Shown here piece by piece: positions 1 to 6,174 of a stretch of DNA of 64,000 bases (positions within the stretch are counted from its first letter, which is position 1; every line of letters begins with the position of its first letter). The notes under the pieces were generated by a model that saw nothing but the letters and a program-made list of their open reading frames with translations, searched no databases and was not told the origin of the DNA. Origin of the DNA: Streptomyces sp. AM 2-1-1. Lineage in GTDB: Bacteria > Actinomycetota > Actinomycetes > Streptomycetales > Streptomycetaceae. Where the stretch lies: the NCBI RefSeq assembly GCF_029167645.1, contig NZ_CP119147.1, forward strand, positions 3,348,001-3,412,000, given 5' to 3'. The position numbers and the translations under genes were made by a program.

Positions 1-797
1 AAGCGGGTGGCCATCTCGCGGTAGGACAGGGCGGGCGTCTCGCTGTGACGGATGCGGTCCACCAGATCGTCCAGGGCCTCATCCGTGAGCGCGGTACCGG
101 ACTCCAGCGCGAACGCGGAGACCGGCTCGGTGGGGCCCCAGACGGGGAGTTCCCATCGGGATGTGACGCCGGGCGTGACGCGGGTGGTCACGCTGGTCAG
201 GGCCCGTCCGGTGCCCTCCCCCTCCCGTGTCGTCTCCAGCGTCGACCAGGCGCGGGAGAGGGTGTCGGCAGTGCGGGCCTGGACGTGTGCGACGCGGGCT
301 CCGGCCTGCGTTACGGCCGTCAGCCGCGTCTCCTCCGTGGACGCTTCCGCCCGGAGGCGGGCGCGTGCAACGGCTGCTTCGTCGCGGGCTTCCTGCTGGA
401 TGCCCTGGATCGCGTCGAGGGCTTCCGCGGTGAGCGCGGTGCGCTCCCACATGCCGTGGACCAACCACAGGGCTTTGGCGGCGATGGGGAGCCAGGCGAC
501 CGCGAGCCACGCGCCGGCCGAGTGCTCCGCGGTCAGGGCGTGGGCGATCAGGACGCCGGTGGCGACCGCGCCGAATCCCCAGCCGACGCCGGTGACCGTG
601 GTGCTGTGGTCGCCCTGAGCGGCCAGGCGGCGTTCGTAGGCGAGCGTGGCGAGCCACCCGCCGTCGATGCCCAAACCGACGACCAGCGCGACCGGCCACG
701 GCATCGCCGTGCCCAGCCACATCATCACCACGGCCAGCGTGAGAACCATGGACACCGCCGTCATAGCGACAGCGGGAAGAACTGTCTTGACGTTCAC
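1..797 (-). CDS. SpdB-like transfer-associated membrane protein (3' end cut by window edge)
   Basis: The reading frame is open from a GTG at 797 to the left edge (265 codons). Translation begins MNVKTVLPAVAMTAV and has three to four hydrophobic segments in the first 115 residues, then a charged, probably coiled-coil stretch rich in Ala, Glu and Arg. The last visible residues (ALSYREMATRF) look like the start of a helix-turn-helix. Proteins of this build lie in the spread (spd) operons of Streptomyces plasmids and AICEs, where Spd proteins help plasmid movement between hyphal compartments. The GTG overlaps the stop of the upstream 110-aa gene by 4 bases, so the two are probably translationally coupled. 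The SpdB name rests on architecture and context only. Confidence 0.6.
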   Translation of the reverse strand, partial: MNVKTVLPAVAMTAVSMVLTLAVVMMWLGTAMPWPVALVVGLGIDGGWLATLAYERRLAAQGDHSTTVTGVGWGFGAVATGVLIAHALTAEHSAGAWLAVAWLPIAAKALWLVHGMWERTALTAEALDAIQGIQQEARDEAAVARARLRAEASTEETRLTAVTQAGARVAHVQARTADTLSRAWSTLETTREGEGTGRALTSVTTRVTPGVTSRWELPVWGPTEPVSAFALESGTALTDEALDDLVDRIRHSETPALSYREMATR

Positions 798-1126
798 GCC
801 GCTTCACCCCCGCGCGTCTCGTCGGCGGTGGGGACGTCCGCGAAGCCGGTCAGGTGCACCTCGGCACCGCCGTATTCGGTGTGGACCTTCAGCACGGCGG
901 TCCGGCCGCCGGACTGAACGCCGTAGGAGACGCCCGCCGGGTCGATGCCCAGCGCGTCCCGCCACGCCTCGAACCCGGCGAAGTCGTCGTGGAACGTCAG
1001 CTCCAACCGGTCGGGGAACCAGGTGGACAGCGCCACGTCCGGGGCCGGGAGCTCCGCGTGTTCCACGGCGAGCAGCCGCAGCAGCCGCAGCGGGGCGGCA
1101 AAGTCGGTGAGCGTCTGCGCCGTCAC
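794..1126 (-). CDS. Conserved AICE protein of unknown function, 110 aa
   Basis: This small soluble protein begins MTAQTLTDFAAPLRLLRLLA and has no membrane segment. It has GTGA-type 4-base overlaps on both sides: its GTG overlaps the stop of the DUF6284 gene, and its stop overlaps the start of the SpdB-like gene. The three form one translationally coupled unit. I recognise no catalytic motif. The pattern of alternating short strands and helices (LELTFHDDF, TAVLKVHTEY, AEVHLTGF) suggests a compact alpha/beta fold. It probably acts with the spd genes, but no function can be read from the sequence. Confidence 0.7.
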   Translation of the reverse strand: MTAQTLTDFAAPLRLLRLLAVEHAELPAPDVALSTWFPDRLELTFHDDFAGFEAWRDALGIDPAGVSYGVQSGGRTAVLKVHTEYGGAEVHLTGFADVPTADETRGGEAA

Positions 1127-1389
1127 GCGGCACCACCCGACTGCACCGTGCCGGTGCGGTTGGTCAGGTCGCGGCGGGCGGCCAGCACCCGGCGCCGGGC
1201 CCGGCGGACCCGCCGGGCGTCCAGCTCGCTGACCGGCCGGTCGATGGTCACGATCTCCGCGTCCAACAGGTCAATCTCCGCCCGGATGAGCGGCATCTCC
1301 CAGTCGATCGCGTCCAGCTCCGCCGGCGTCGGCTCGAAATCGAGCGACGCCGCCGTAACGAGGCTGTGAAGTGCTCCGATGGTCTTCAT
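1123..1389 (-). CDS. DUF6284 family protein, 88 aa
   Basis: The ATG at 1389 was chosen over an upstream extension because GGAG precedes it at good spacing and the protein then starts MKTIGALHSLVTAASLDFEP, the usual beginning for the family. The centre (PTPAELDAIDWEMPLI, then LLDAEIVTIDRPVSELDARR) and the Arg-rich helix RRARRRVLAARRDL match the DUF6284 pattern found in Streptomyces integrative elements. The function of the family is not known; the basic helix could contact nucleic acid. The stop overlaps the next gene's GTG by 4 bases, making this the first gene of a three-gene coupled unit. A strong hairpin lies 36 bases upstream of the start. Confidence 0.8.
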   Translation of the reverse strand: MKTIGALHSLVTAASLDFEPTPAELDAIDWEMPLIRAEIDLLDAEIVTIDRPVSELDARRVRRARRRVLAARRDLTNRTGTVQSGGAA

Positions 1390-1424
1390 GGGTCGTTTTC
1401 TCCTTGCAGTGGAACGGCCCACCA

Positions 1425-1458
1425 GAACGGCCCCCGGGGTGCATCCCGGGGGCCGTTC
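1425..1458 (-). terminator. GC-rich hairpin, terminator or attenuator upstream of DUF6284 gene
   Basis: Perfect 14-bp arms (1425-1438 and 1445-1458) enclose a 6-base loop. It lies between the 52-aa gene and the DUF6284 gene and has no T-run on the minus-strand side, so it may work as a transcriptional attenuator or RNA-end stabiliser inside the operon rather than a full terminator. Confidence 0.6.
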
Positions 1459-1483
1459 GCTTCCTGTGGGGCCACCTCGTACG

Positions 1484-1527
1484 GGTGGCAGTGCCCCAGG
1501 CTGAATTCGATCCGGCGCCCTCACGGC
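1484..1527 (-). repeat. Intercistronic repeat, copy A
   Basis: This copy aligns to 1744-1788 with 35 identities over 44 columns plus one gap. It starts 24 bases after the stop of the 52-aa gene in the minus-strand sense. Both copies occupy the same place, just past a stop codon in the same transcription unit. Confidence 0.6.
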
Positions 1528-1550
1528 GTGATCCGGGGCGGTGACGCGAG

Positions 1551-1709
1551 CTAGCGGGTGCTGCGACTGCCGTGGCTTCCGTGGCAGCCGTAGGTGGCGT
1601 CCTGGTAGTCCGTGGGCCCGTTGGCGGCCTTCCATGCGGCCTGGGCCGCGTCGTCCTCGGCCGCAGCCTCGGCGGCGAGTTGGGCGCGAAGGTCCTCGTT
1701 ACTCTGCAC
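1551..1709 (-). CDS. Small acidic AICE protein, 52 aa
   Basis: A GTG at 1709 preceded by AGAGGAA opens a 52-codon frame ending in TAG. The product starts MQSNEDLRAQLAAEAAAEDD, is Ala-rich and acidic in its first half, and ends with a short Cys-His-Ser-Arg tail (YGCHGSHGSRSTR). It sits between the Nudix gene and the DUF6284 gene in the same orientation, each separated by a copy of an intercistronic repeat. No family is recognised; the ribosome site, the codon usage and the position in a compact operon support that it is real. Confidence 0.6.
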   Translation of the reverse strand: MQSNEDLRAQLAAEAAAEDDAAQAAWKAANGPTDYQDATYGCHGSHGSRSTR

Positions 1710-1743
1710 AGCGATTCCTCTCGTCTGACCGCCCGCCGCTGGG

Positions 1744-1788
1744 GGTGGCTCGTGCCCCGGGCCCGAGTCGATCGGGCACCCTCGCGGC
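1744..1788 (-). repeat. Intercistronic repeat, copy B
   Basis: This is the second copy of the element described at 1484-1527. It begins 21 bases after the Nudix stop in the minus-strand sense and is followed by the ribosome site of the 52-aa gene. Its ends can partly pair (GTGCCC with GGGCAC), so a weak stem-loop is possible. Confidence 0.6.
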
Positions 1789-1808
1789 TAGATACCGGGG
1801 CTGGTGGA

Positions 1809-2231
1809 TCAGACGGTCGACGCCGTGACGGCGGCGATGATGTCGGCGTGGTCGAACGCCAGCGGCGGCAGGTCGGTGAGCGGCCACCACCGGACGTTGA
1901 CCGCGTCGTCCCCGGCCTCGGCGGGCAGGCCGGAGATGACGGTCAGGTGATAGGCGACGGTGACGTACCGGCCGCGGGGGTCGCGGTCGGGGGCGTCCCA
2001 GGTCCCGACCTGGGTCAGTTCCTCCGGCGCCGCGTACACACCGGCTTCCTCGGCCAGCTCGCGGGCGGCGGCGGCGCGGCTGGTCTCGCCGGGGTCGACG
2101 TGCCCGCCGGGCAGCGCCCACTGGCCGGCGTGCGGGTCCCAGCCCCGCTCGATCAGCAGGACGCGCCTGTCGGTCGTGGTGACGACCACGTCGGCGGTGT
2201 AGCGGATGGTCTCGAACGTCTCGGTGCTCAT
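1809..2231 (-). CDS. Nudix hydrolase, Pif-like (AICE immunity factor candidate)
   Basis: Translation from the ATG at 2231 (GGGAG upstream) gives 140 aa. A complete Nudix box runs at residues 43-65: GHVDPGE, seven residues, then REL-AEE-AGV, which carries the Mg2+-binding glutamates. Nudix enzymes cleave nucleoside diphosphates linked to other groups. In pSAM2 the pif gene, next to korSA, encodes a Nudix-signature protein that blocks redundant transfer into cells already carrying the element. The same pairing is seen here: this gene is divergent from a KorSA-like GntR gene across a palindromic operator region. I infer Pif function from family and position; a general MutT-like housekeeping role is the alternative. 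Confidence 0.75.
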   Translation of the reverse strand: MSTETFETIRYTADVVVTTTDRRVLLIERGWDPHAGQWALPGGHVDPGETSRAAAARELAEEAGVYAAPEELTQVGTWDAPDRDPRGRYVTVAYHLTVISGLPAEAGDDAVNVRWWPLTDLPPLAFDHADIIAAVTASTV

Positions 2232-2511
2232 GTCGCTCCCTCGAATGCGGTTCCGGATAGTCCGGCTCCCCTCTGCCCCGCCCGTACGGCACCCCGAGGG
2301 GGCCGGACGGGCGGGGGAGGCAACCGGCCGCAGTGCCAACTGCGGAGGTGGATGCGCCATGTCTCTGCCTGGCGCTGAGCAGGGCAGCTCACTGCGGGTG
2401 GCACCCGAGGGTGTTCTCCAGGGCCGCAGGACCGTACGCACGACGCCGACGCGCCGTACCGCTACCGACGGCTCACCCGGCCGTCTCGGGGGCAAGGTCT
2501 CTCACCTCGCC

Positions 2512-2540
2512 TTTGTTCACTGTTCAGTTCTCAAGGAACC
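2512..2540 (-). promoter_or_regulatory. rRNA boxA-like sequence in the Nudix/spd leader
   Basis: Read on the minus strand this is GGTTCCTTGAGAACTGAACA followed by GTGAACAAA. It closely resembles the boxA antitermination region of Streptomyces rRNA leaders and spacers (TTTGAGAACT...CAG). It lies about 280 bases upstream of the Nudix start and would be transcribed in its leader. Function is inferred from resemblance only. Confidence 0.4.
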
Positions 2541-2621
2541 ACCGCTTCCTTCGGGCTCACTCCCTCGCGGGACCCTCCGGGCTTAGGTCGAAGCAGCCCA
2601 AGGAAGGGCTTTCCGCTCACG

Positions 2622-2697
2622 CTGTCCTAGGACTGCGGTGCGTCTGAGATGACAATGACGCACAGTCCCAGGACTGTCAACAGTCCTGGGACTGTGT
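2622..2697. promoter_or_regulatory. Palindromic operators of the KorSA-like GntR repressor
   Basis: Two 16-bp sites, ACAGTCCCAGGACTGT (2662-2677) and ACAGTCCTGGGACTGT (2680-2695), are exact reverse complements and together make a 36-bp palindrome. A third related core, GTCCTAGGAC, lies at 2624-2633. The cluster sits immediately upstream of the GntR gene and between it and the divergent Nudix operon. Paired inverted repeats next to the gene are typical of autoregulated GntR repressors. Confidence 0.75.
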
Positions 2698-2725
2698 TTC
2701 ACTGAAGCTGTTGAGAGGAGCGCGC

Positions 2726-3514
2726 GTGGCACCCAAGTGGCGCGAGCTGGCGGACAAGCTGGCCGAGCAGATCAAGAGCGGTGAGCTGCCCCCCGGCAGG
2801 CAGTTGCCGCACATTCGAGACCTGGTGGAAGCCGGTGAGGGATCGAAGTCCACGGTTCACGCGGCATATAAGGCGCTTGAAGCTGAAGGGCTGGTGACGT
2901 CCTCGCGCGGTCACGGCACGGTGGTCAAGCAGCAGGCGCCGCTTAAGCGGCTTGGTATCGCTCGCTACGACAAGGCCAAGTGGCGGGACGGCGACGAAGT
3001 CGCCTTCATCGCCGACCGGGTCGCTTCCGGACGCGCGCACAAGCGCGGTGAGCAGACGCAAAACGTCAGCCTCGTGCCGGCGCCGCCTCTGGTGGCCGCA
3101 GCCCACGGTTTGGCCGAGGGTGCAGAGGTGTATGCACGTGCTCGCCTCGTGAAGGAGGGACATCAGCCGACACATACCCTGACCAGCTATTACCGCCCGG
3201 AGCATGTCGAGGGCACCCGTCTTGTGGACCCGACGCCCGGCCCCGCGGGCAAGGGCGGAGGCTATCGCGTGCTGTACGACGCGGGGTACGAGATCGACCA
3301 CATGCGGGAGGAACTGTTCGCGCGCCCCGCATCCTCCGAAGAGGCAGTGCTACTTCAGCTGACGCCCGGAGAGTGGGTCGTAGAACTTCACCGCACTACC
3401 CGCACCGCTGATGGCACCGTGGTGGAGTTCGCCATTGGCATCCACGCCGCCAGCCGGTTCGCGTGGGCGTACGACTTCAAGGTCCCTGATTCAGCGGAGG
3501 AAGCAACCCAGTGA
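2726..3514 (+). CDS. GntR-family repressor, KorSA-like, with UTRA-type domain
   Basis: The GTG at 2726 was chosen over a TTG at 2711 because GAGAGGAG sits just upstream of it. The 262-aa product has a GntR winged helix-turn-helix at about residues 1-68 (WRELADKLAEQIKSGELPPG, then STVHAAYKALEAEGLV and RGHGTVV). The C-terminal domain at about 85-255 has the look of a UTRA effector domain. In pSAM2, KorSA of this family represses the activator gene and holds the element integrated. The palindromic operators directly upstream support autorepression, and control of the divergent Nudix-spd operon is likely. The gene overlaps the YdcF gene by 4 bases. Confidence 0.85.
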   Translation: MAPKWRELADKLAEQIKSGELPPGRQLPHIRDLVEAGEGSKSTVHAAYKALEAEGLVTSSRGHGTVVKQQAPLKRLGIARYDKAKWRDGDEVAFIADRVASGRAHKRGEQTQNVSLVPAPPLVAAAHGLAEGAEVYARARLVKEGHQPTHTLTSYYRPEHVEGTRLVDPTPGPAGKGGGYRVLYDAGYEIDHMREELFARPASSEEAVLLQLTPGEWVVELHRTTRTADGTVVEFAIGIHAASRFAWAYDFKVPDSAEEATQ

Positions 3515-4164
3515 TCCCAGCACGAGCGTGGTCTGACGCCCAGTTGTTGTGGGACTTTCAGCAGATGCACCACGACCTGCGCCCTTGCTCGGTCGGTATC
3601 GGTCTCGGTAGCCACGACCTGGGTGTAGCGGATGTGACTGCTGACCTGTATCAGCGTGGCATGTTCCCGTTGATCGTCTTCACTGGTGCAACCAGCCGCA
3701 CTACGCGCGAGCGGATGCCGAGGGGGGAAGCTGAGCACTACCGTGAGCGGGCCATAGAGCTGGGTGTCCCCGCAGGCGCGATCCTCGTGGAGCCGGAAGC
3801 GCGCAACACGGGCGAGAACATCATCCTGTCCCGTGCCGCGCTGGCTCAGCGCGGCATTGACGTGACTTCGGTGCTGCTGGTCAGCAAGCCGTACGAGGAG
3901 CGGCGAGCGTATGCGACAGCCTGCAAGCTTTGGCCGAGAGTCGAATTCATCAGCGCATCAGCAGCGATGACGCTCGCAGAGTATGTCGACACGCTCCAGG
4001 ACCCGCGCCTCGTACTGGACATGCTCGTGGGAGCGCAGCAGCGGTTGGTCGTCTACCCGAAGCAAGGTTTCATGATTGACCAGGAAGTTCCTCGCGCAGT
4101 CGCCGCTGCATACGAGCGCCTTTGCGCGGACGGGTTCACGAGCCGTCTCGCCCCGGAGGGGTAG
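3511..4164 (+). CDS. YdcF/ElyC-type DUF218 protein, 217 aa
   Basis: The protein has the DUF218 order: GIGLGSHDLGVAD near residue 30, LIVFTGATSRTTRERMPRGE near 54-73, AEHYRERAIELGVPAGAILVE near 74-94, then EARNTGENI near 95-103, and a Rossmann-like core. Members include E. coli YdcF, SanA and ElyC; the substrate is mostly unknown, and nucleotide or envelope precursor binding has been proposed. No signal peptide or membrane segment is present, so a cytoplasmic role is likely. Its GTG overlaps the repressor stop (GTGA), so the two are co-translated. YdcF-like genes recur as cargo next to GntR genes in Streptomyces integrative elements. Confidence 0.8.
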   Translation: MIPARAWSDAQLLWDFQQMHHDLRPCSVGIGLGSHDLGVADVTADLYQRGMFPLIVFTGATSRTTRERMPRGEAEHYRERAIELGVPAGAILVEPEARNTGENIILSRAALAQRGIDVTSVLLVSKPYEERRAYATACKLWPRVEFISASAAMTLAEYVDTLQDPRLVLDMLVGAQQRLVVYPKQGFMIDQEVPRAVAAAYERLCADGFTSRLAPEG

Positions 4165-4215
4165 CACGCCCAGTCTCATTCGCAGTCAGTTGACTCGTTG
4201 TCCGTGACCGTCCAC

Positions 4216-4262
4216 CCTCATCCGCCCTGGTCGCTCAAATGCGCTGACCAGGGCGGATGAGG
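4216..4262 (+). terminator. Terminator of the gntR-ydcF operon
   Basis: Perfect 17-bp arms (4216-4232 and 4246-4262) enclose a 13-base loop, starting 52 bases after the YdcF stop. No poly-T follows, as is usual for many Streptomyces terminators. Confidence 0.75.
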
Positions 4263-4306
4263 TTACGGCGGACGACGATGGACGGCTACGGATTGAGATC
4301 CGACAA

Positions 4307-4350
4307 CTTGTAATGCGTAGGTCGTCGGTTCGCATTCGACTTGGGGCTCA
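4307..4350 (+). other. tRNA-Thr(UGU) 3' half, attachment-site scar
   Basis: From CTTGTAA (anticodon loop, anticodon TGT, 4307-4313) the sequence reads as the 3' half of a tRNA: T-arm GTCGG-TTCGCAT-TCGAC (4324-4340), acceptor strand TTGGGGC (4341-4347) and TCA. The expected 5' side of the anticodon stem is absent, so identity stops at the anticodon loop, where integrative elements usually recombine. A hairpin terminator follows at once, as at real tRNA ends. Confidence 0.6.
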
Positions 4351-4356
4351 GCGCGA

Positions 4357-4387
4357 AGCCCAGGTCAGATACGCTCTGAGCTGGGCT
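4357..4387 (+). terminator. Terminator following the tRNA-Thr fragment
   Basis: The 13-bp arms (4357-4369 and 4375-4387) have one mismatch and a 5-base loop, followed by AATTTCT. Placement directly after a tRNA 3' end suggests it is the tRNA gene's own terminator. Confidence 0.6.
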
Positions 4388-4544
4388 AATTTCTGTTCAG
4401 CGGGTGCGGCGGCGAAGCTGTGAGCCTACGAGGGCTGACCCGTTGCGATGCCTGTTCTCCCTATGTCCTCGCCTGTCCTGACCTCCCAAGACGCCCGCGC
4501 CTTTCTGTGCAAACAAGGCTAGGTATGAGAGTGGTGCCGGCTCC

Positions 4545-5441
4545 TCACTCTCCGGACTGTCGCGCATCAAGTTCCCGTTTCTTCAACTTTTCTGGTTCCT
4601 GTGAAATTTTAGCTACCACAGCTTCACTGAAGAGAAGTACGCGTTCCTGTAGATAGCGCTCCAGCGCTGGGAAGGCTACCACGTCCAGATTGAAGAGCCC
4701 TTTCATGGACCTCATGTCGACGTCTCGTTCTAGTGATACCCAATCGGTTCGCTCGGAGATAGGGGTTTCAGACTCTCCGTTGACATAGAAAAGTTCACCG
4801 CTCGTGACAACGATAGGGAAAGATAGGCACAAGTGTGCGGATTTTGGCTCCGGGTTGCGGTCTCTTTGGGGCCGGAAGGCCTCGACTGCCTTCATGAGGG
4901 GCAGAGTCAGTGACTCGAATATAGAAGAGTTATCCGCAACCCATTCCTTTCCCCTTAGGTTCATCCGGATCAGTTGAAGGCCTTTCCGAATATCAAGATT
5001 CGGACTTCCCGGCAATTCATGGAAACCCAGCCAGCCCCACGATTGCATCCCCCGCTGACGAGCTGCGCCATCTGGCAGGAATTCTAACCAGCGAATGAAT
5101 TCTACTGGCATCGTGTGCGAGTGCGGCTGGCGGTACTTATCTACAGCTTCCGGGTCTCTCCCAAGTGCAACGTAGGGTCCATCGGAACGTTTGCATTCGA
5201 TCACCAGCTGGAGGGATACGACGATGCGCTGTGCAGAGTCTTCCCACAACTTCTTTACGGCGAAAATATCGATCTCTCGTGACTTCCCCTCGTCGGGGTC
5301 CATAAAAGCTTTGCCTGTGATAGTTGTAAATCCTGCGGATCGAACTTTGCTGGCCACACGTTGCTCGAGGAGGTATCCGGTCCGCTCAAGGGCTCCGATC
5401 ACTTCGTCACTTGCAGGGGAGGGGAACGGGCGGCTGCTCAT
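4545..5441 (-). CDS. Putative PD-(D/E)XK nuclease-like protein, lone cargo gene
   Basis: The ATG at 5441 gives 298 aa; a longer frame exists to 5525 but looks less coding-like, and neither start has a good ribosome site. An N-terminal domain of about 110 residues shows the PD-(D/E)XK pattern: E26 in the first helix (LEQRVASKVR), D58 in EGKSREIDIFAV and E82-x-K84 in LVIECKRSDG. This fold is found in restriction and Mrr-like nucleases. The other 190 residues match nothing I know. Base composition is clearly less GC-rich than the neighbours, with A/T-ending codons, pointing to recent transfer. It stands alone between two tRNA-derived att scars. A defence function is plausible but not shown. Confidence 0.6.
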   Translation of the reverse strand: MSSRPFPSPASDEVIGALERTGYLLEQRVASKVRSAGFTTITGKAFMDPDEGKSREIDIFAVKKLWEDSAQRIVVSLQLVIECKRSDGPYVALGRDPEAVDKYRQPHSHTMPVEFIRWLEFLPDGAARQRGMQSWGWLGFHELPGSPNLDIRKGLQLIRMNLRGKEWVADNSSIFESLTLPLMKAVEAFRPQRDRNPEPKSAHLCLSFPIVVTSGELFYVNGESETPISERTDWVSLERDVDMRSMKGLFNLDVVAFPALERYLQERVLLFSEAVVAKISQEPEKLKKRELDARQSGE

Positions 5442-5648
5442 GCTGTACAGCCTAGTAAGAAGCCGGTGCCCAGACAGCGAAAGCGCCATAGAGAGCCTGA
5501 CCCTCACGGACCGGGCGCGCACCACCTACGCACCACCTAGGGCGGACAGCCAGGGTCAATCAAAGGGCTGCCCATAGGCTGCCCGTGTTTCCGCTAGAGG
5601 ACCGTCAGCGCAGGCCAGAGTAGGTGGTTGGAGGCTGAGGGGCGCAGA

Positions 5649-5692
5649 TTCCCAAGCTCAGAGCGCGAGTTCGATTCTCGTCACCCGCTCCA
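5649..5692 (+). other. tRNA-Gly(CCC) 3' half, element attachment site
   Basis: From TTCCCAA (anticodon loop, anticodon CCC, 5649-5655) the sequence matches the 3' half of an actinobacterial tRNA-Gly: variable region, T-arm GCGAG-TTCGATT-CTCGT and acceptor CACCCGC-T-CCA. The 5' side of the anticodon stem is missing. This is the classic scar left when an element integrates into a tRNA 3' end. Short direct repeats upstream (GGCTGCCC twice near 5566-5584) could be integrase arm sites, which is a guess. Confidence 0.8.
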
Positions 5693-5707
5693 TTCACGTC
5701 ACACGAG

Positions 5708-5737
5708 AGCCCCAGGCCGATCAGCCAGGGGCTTTTT
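5708..5737 (+). terminator. Terminator following the tRNA-Gly fragment
   Basis: AGCCCCAGGC and GCCAGGGGCT pair around a 6-base loop with one internal mismatch and run into TTTTT. It is a canonical intrinsic terminator 16 bases past the tRNA 3' end. Confidence 0.85.
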
Positions 5738-5757
5738 CGCTGCTCGGGCCACAGCGT

Positions 5758-6057
5758 TCACGGCGTGGCCGCCACCCTCGGCGTGAGCAGGTCGAGTGCT
5801 TCCTCCCAGTGGAAGCGGTCCGCCTCGCCACCCGCCTCGGGGCGGCGAGGCTCGTAGGAGCCGATGAGGATGCCCATGGCGCGCAGCTTCCGCAGGCTCT
5901 CGGCGTACGCGAGGCGGGCCGCCTGCGCGGAGTTCACGTAGGGCAGAGCGGCGGTCGGAATACCGAGGCAGTACGACTCGCAGAGGATGCCGAGCGCGGT
6001 GTGTGGGTCGGAGACGCCCGACCCACACACCACAACGTAGAGAAAGGGCTTCTTGTC
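5758..6057 (-). pseudogene. Flavoprotein (HFCD-type) remnant with internal deletion
   Basis: The frame reads KKPFLYVVVCGSG and then directly TALGILCESYCLGIPTAALPY and AYAESLRKLRAMGIL. The first piece matches the N-terminus and the second the C-terminus of Streptomyces flavoprotein domains of the phosphopantothenoylcysteine decarboxylase type. The normal middle, with the cofactor-contacting part, is missing. The join contains a perfect 13-bp inverted repeat. A clean start is also absent. I read this as an inactivated gene beside the integration site; the family assignment comes from remembered sequence patterns. Confidence 0.6.
5998..6031. repeat. Perfect 13-bp inverted repeat at the flavoprotein deletion joint
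   Basis: GGTGTGTGGGTCG (5998-6010) and CGACCCACACACC (6019-6031) are exact reverse complements around an 8-base centre. The palindrome lies exactly where the flavoprotein frame has lost its middle. Confidence 0.8.
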
Positions 6058-6174
6058 GAGACGGCCTGGCTGGCTGTAGGCGCGGGCTGTCTCGACCCGC
6101 CCTCGAAAACCCCCTCGGGTGCGGCGGTCAGTCTTCGTCGCCCTCGTCCACCGGATCGGTTGTGGGGTACCCAC

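Larger units (their letters stand above)
1..5692. mobile_element. End of an integrated AICE (pSAM2-like) element
   Basis: The block holds the gene set typical of the spread and immunity end of actinomycete integrative and conjugative elements: SpdB-like membrane protein, DUF6284 protein, Nudix (Pif-like) protein, and a GntR (KorSA-like) repressor with palindromic operators. It ends at a 44-bp 3' half of tRNA-Gly(CCC), the usual scar of integration into a tRNA gene; a second scar, of tRNA-Thr(UGU), lies at 4307. Both fragments point the same way, so the full tRNAs should lie beyond the left edge. No integrase, excisionase, replication initiator or main transfer gene is visible, so they must lie leftward or be lost. 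It is unclear whether 4351-5692 belongs to the same element or a second one. Confidence 0.8.

Noticed and set aside
5566..5584. GGCTGCCC direct repeats as proven integrase arm sites
   Set aside because: Only two short copies and no integrase in the window; too weak to list on its own.
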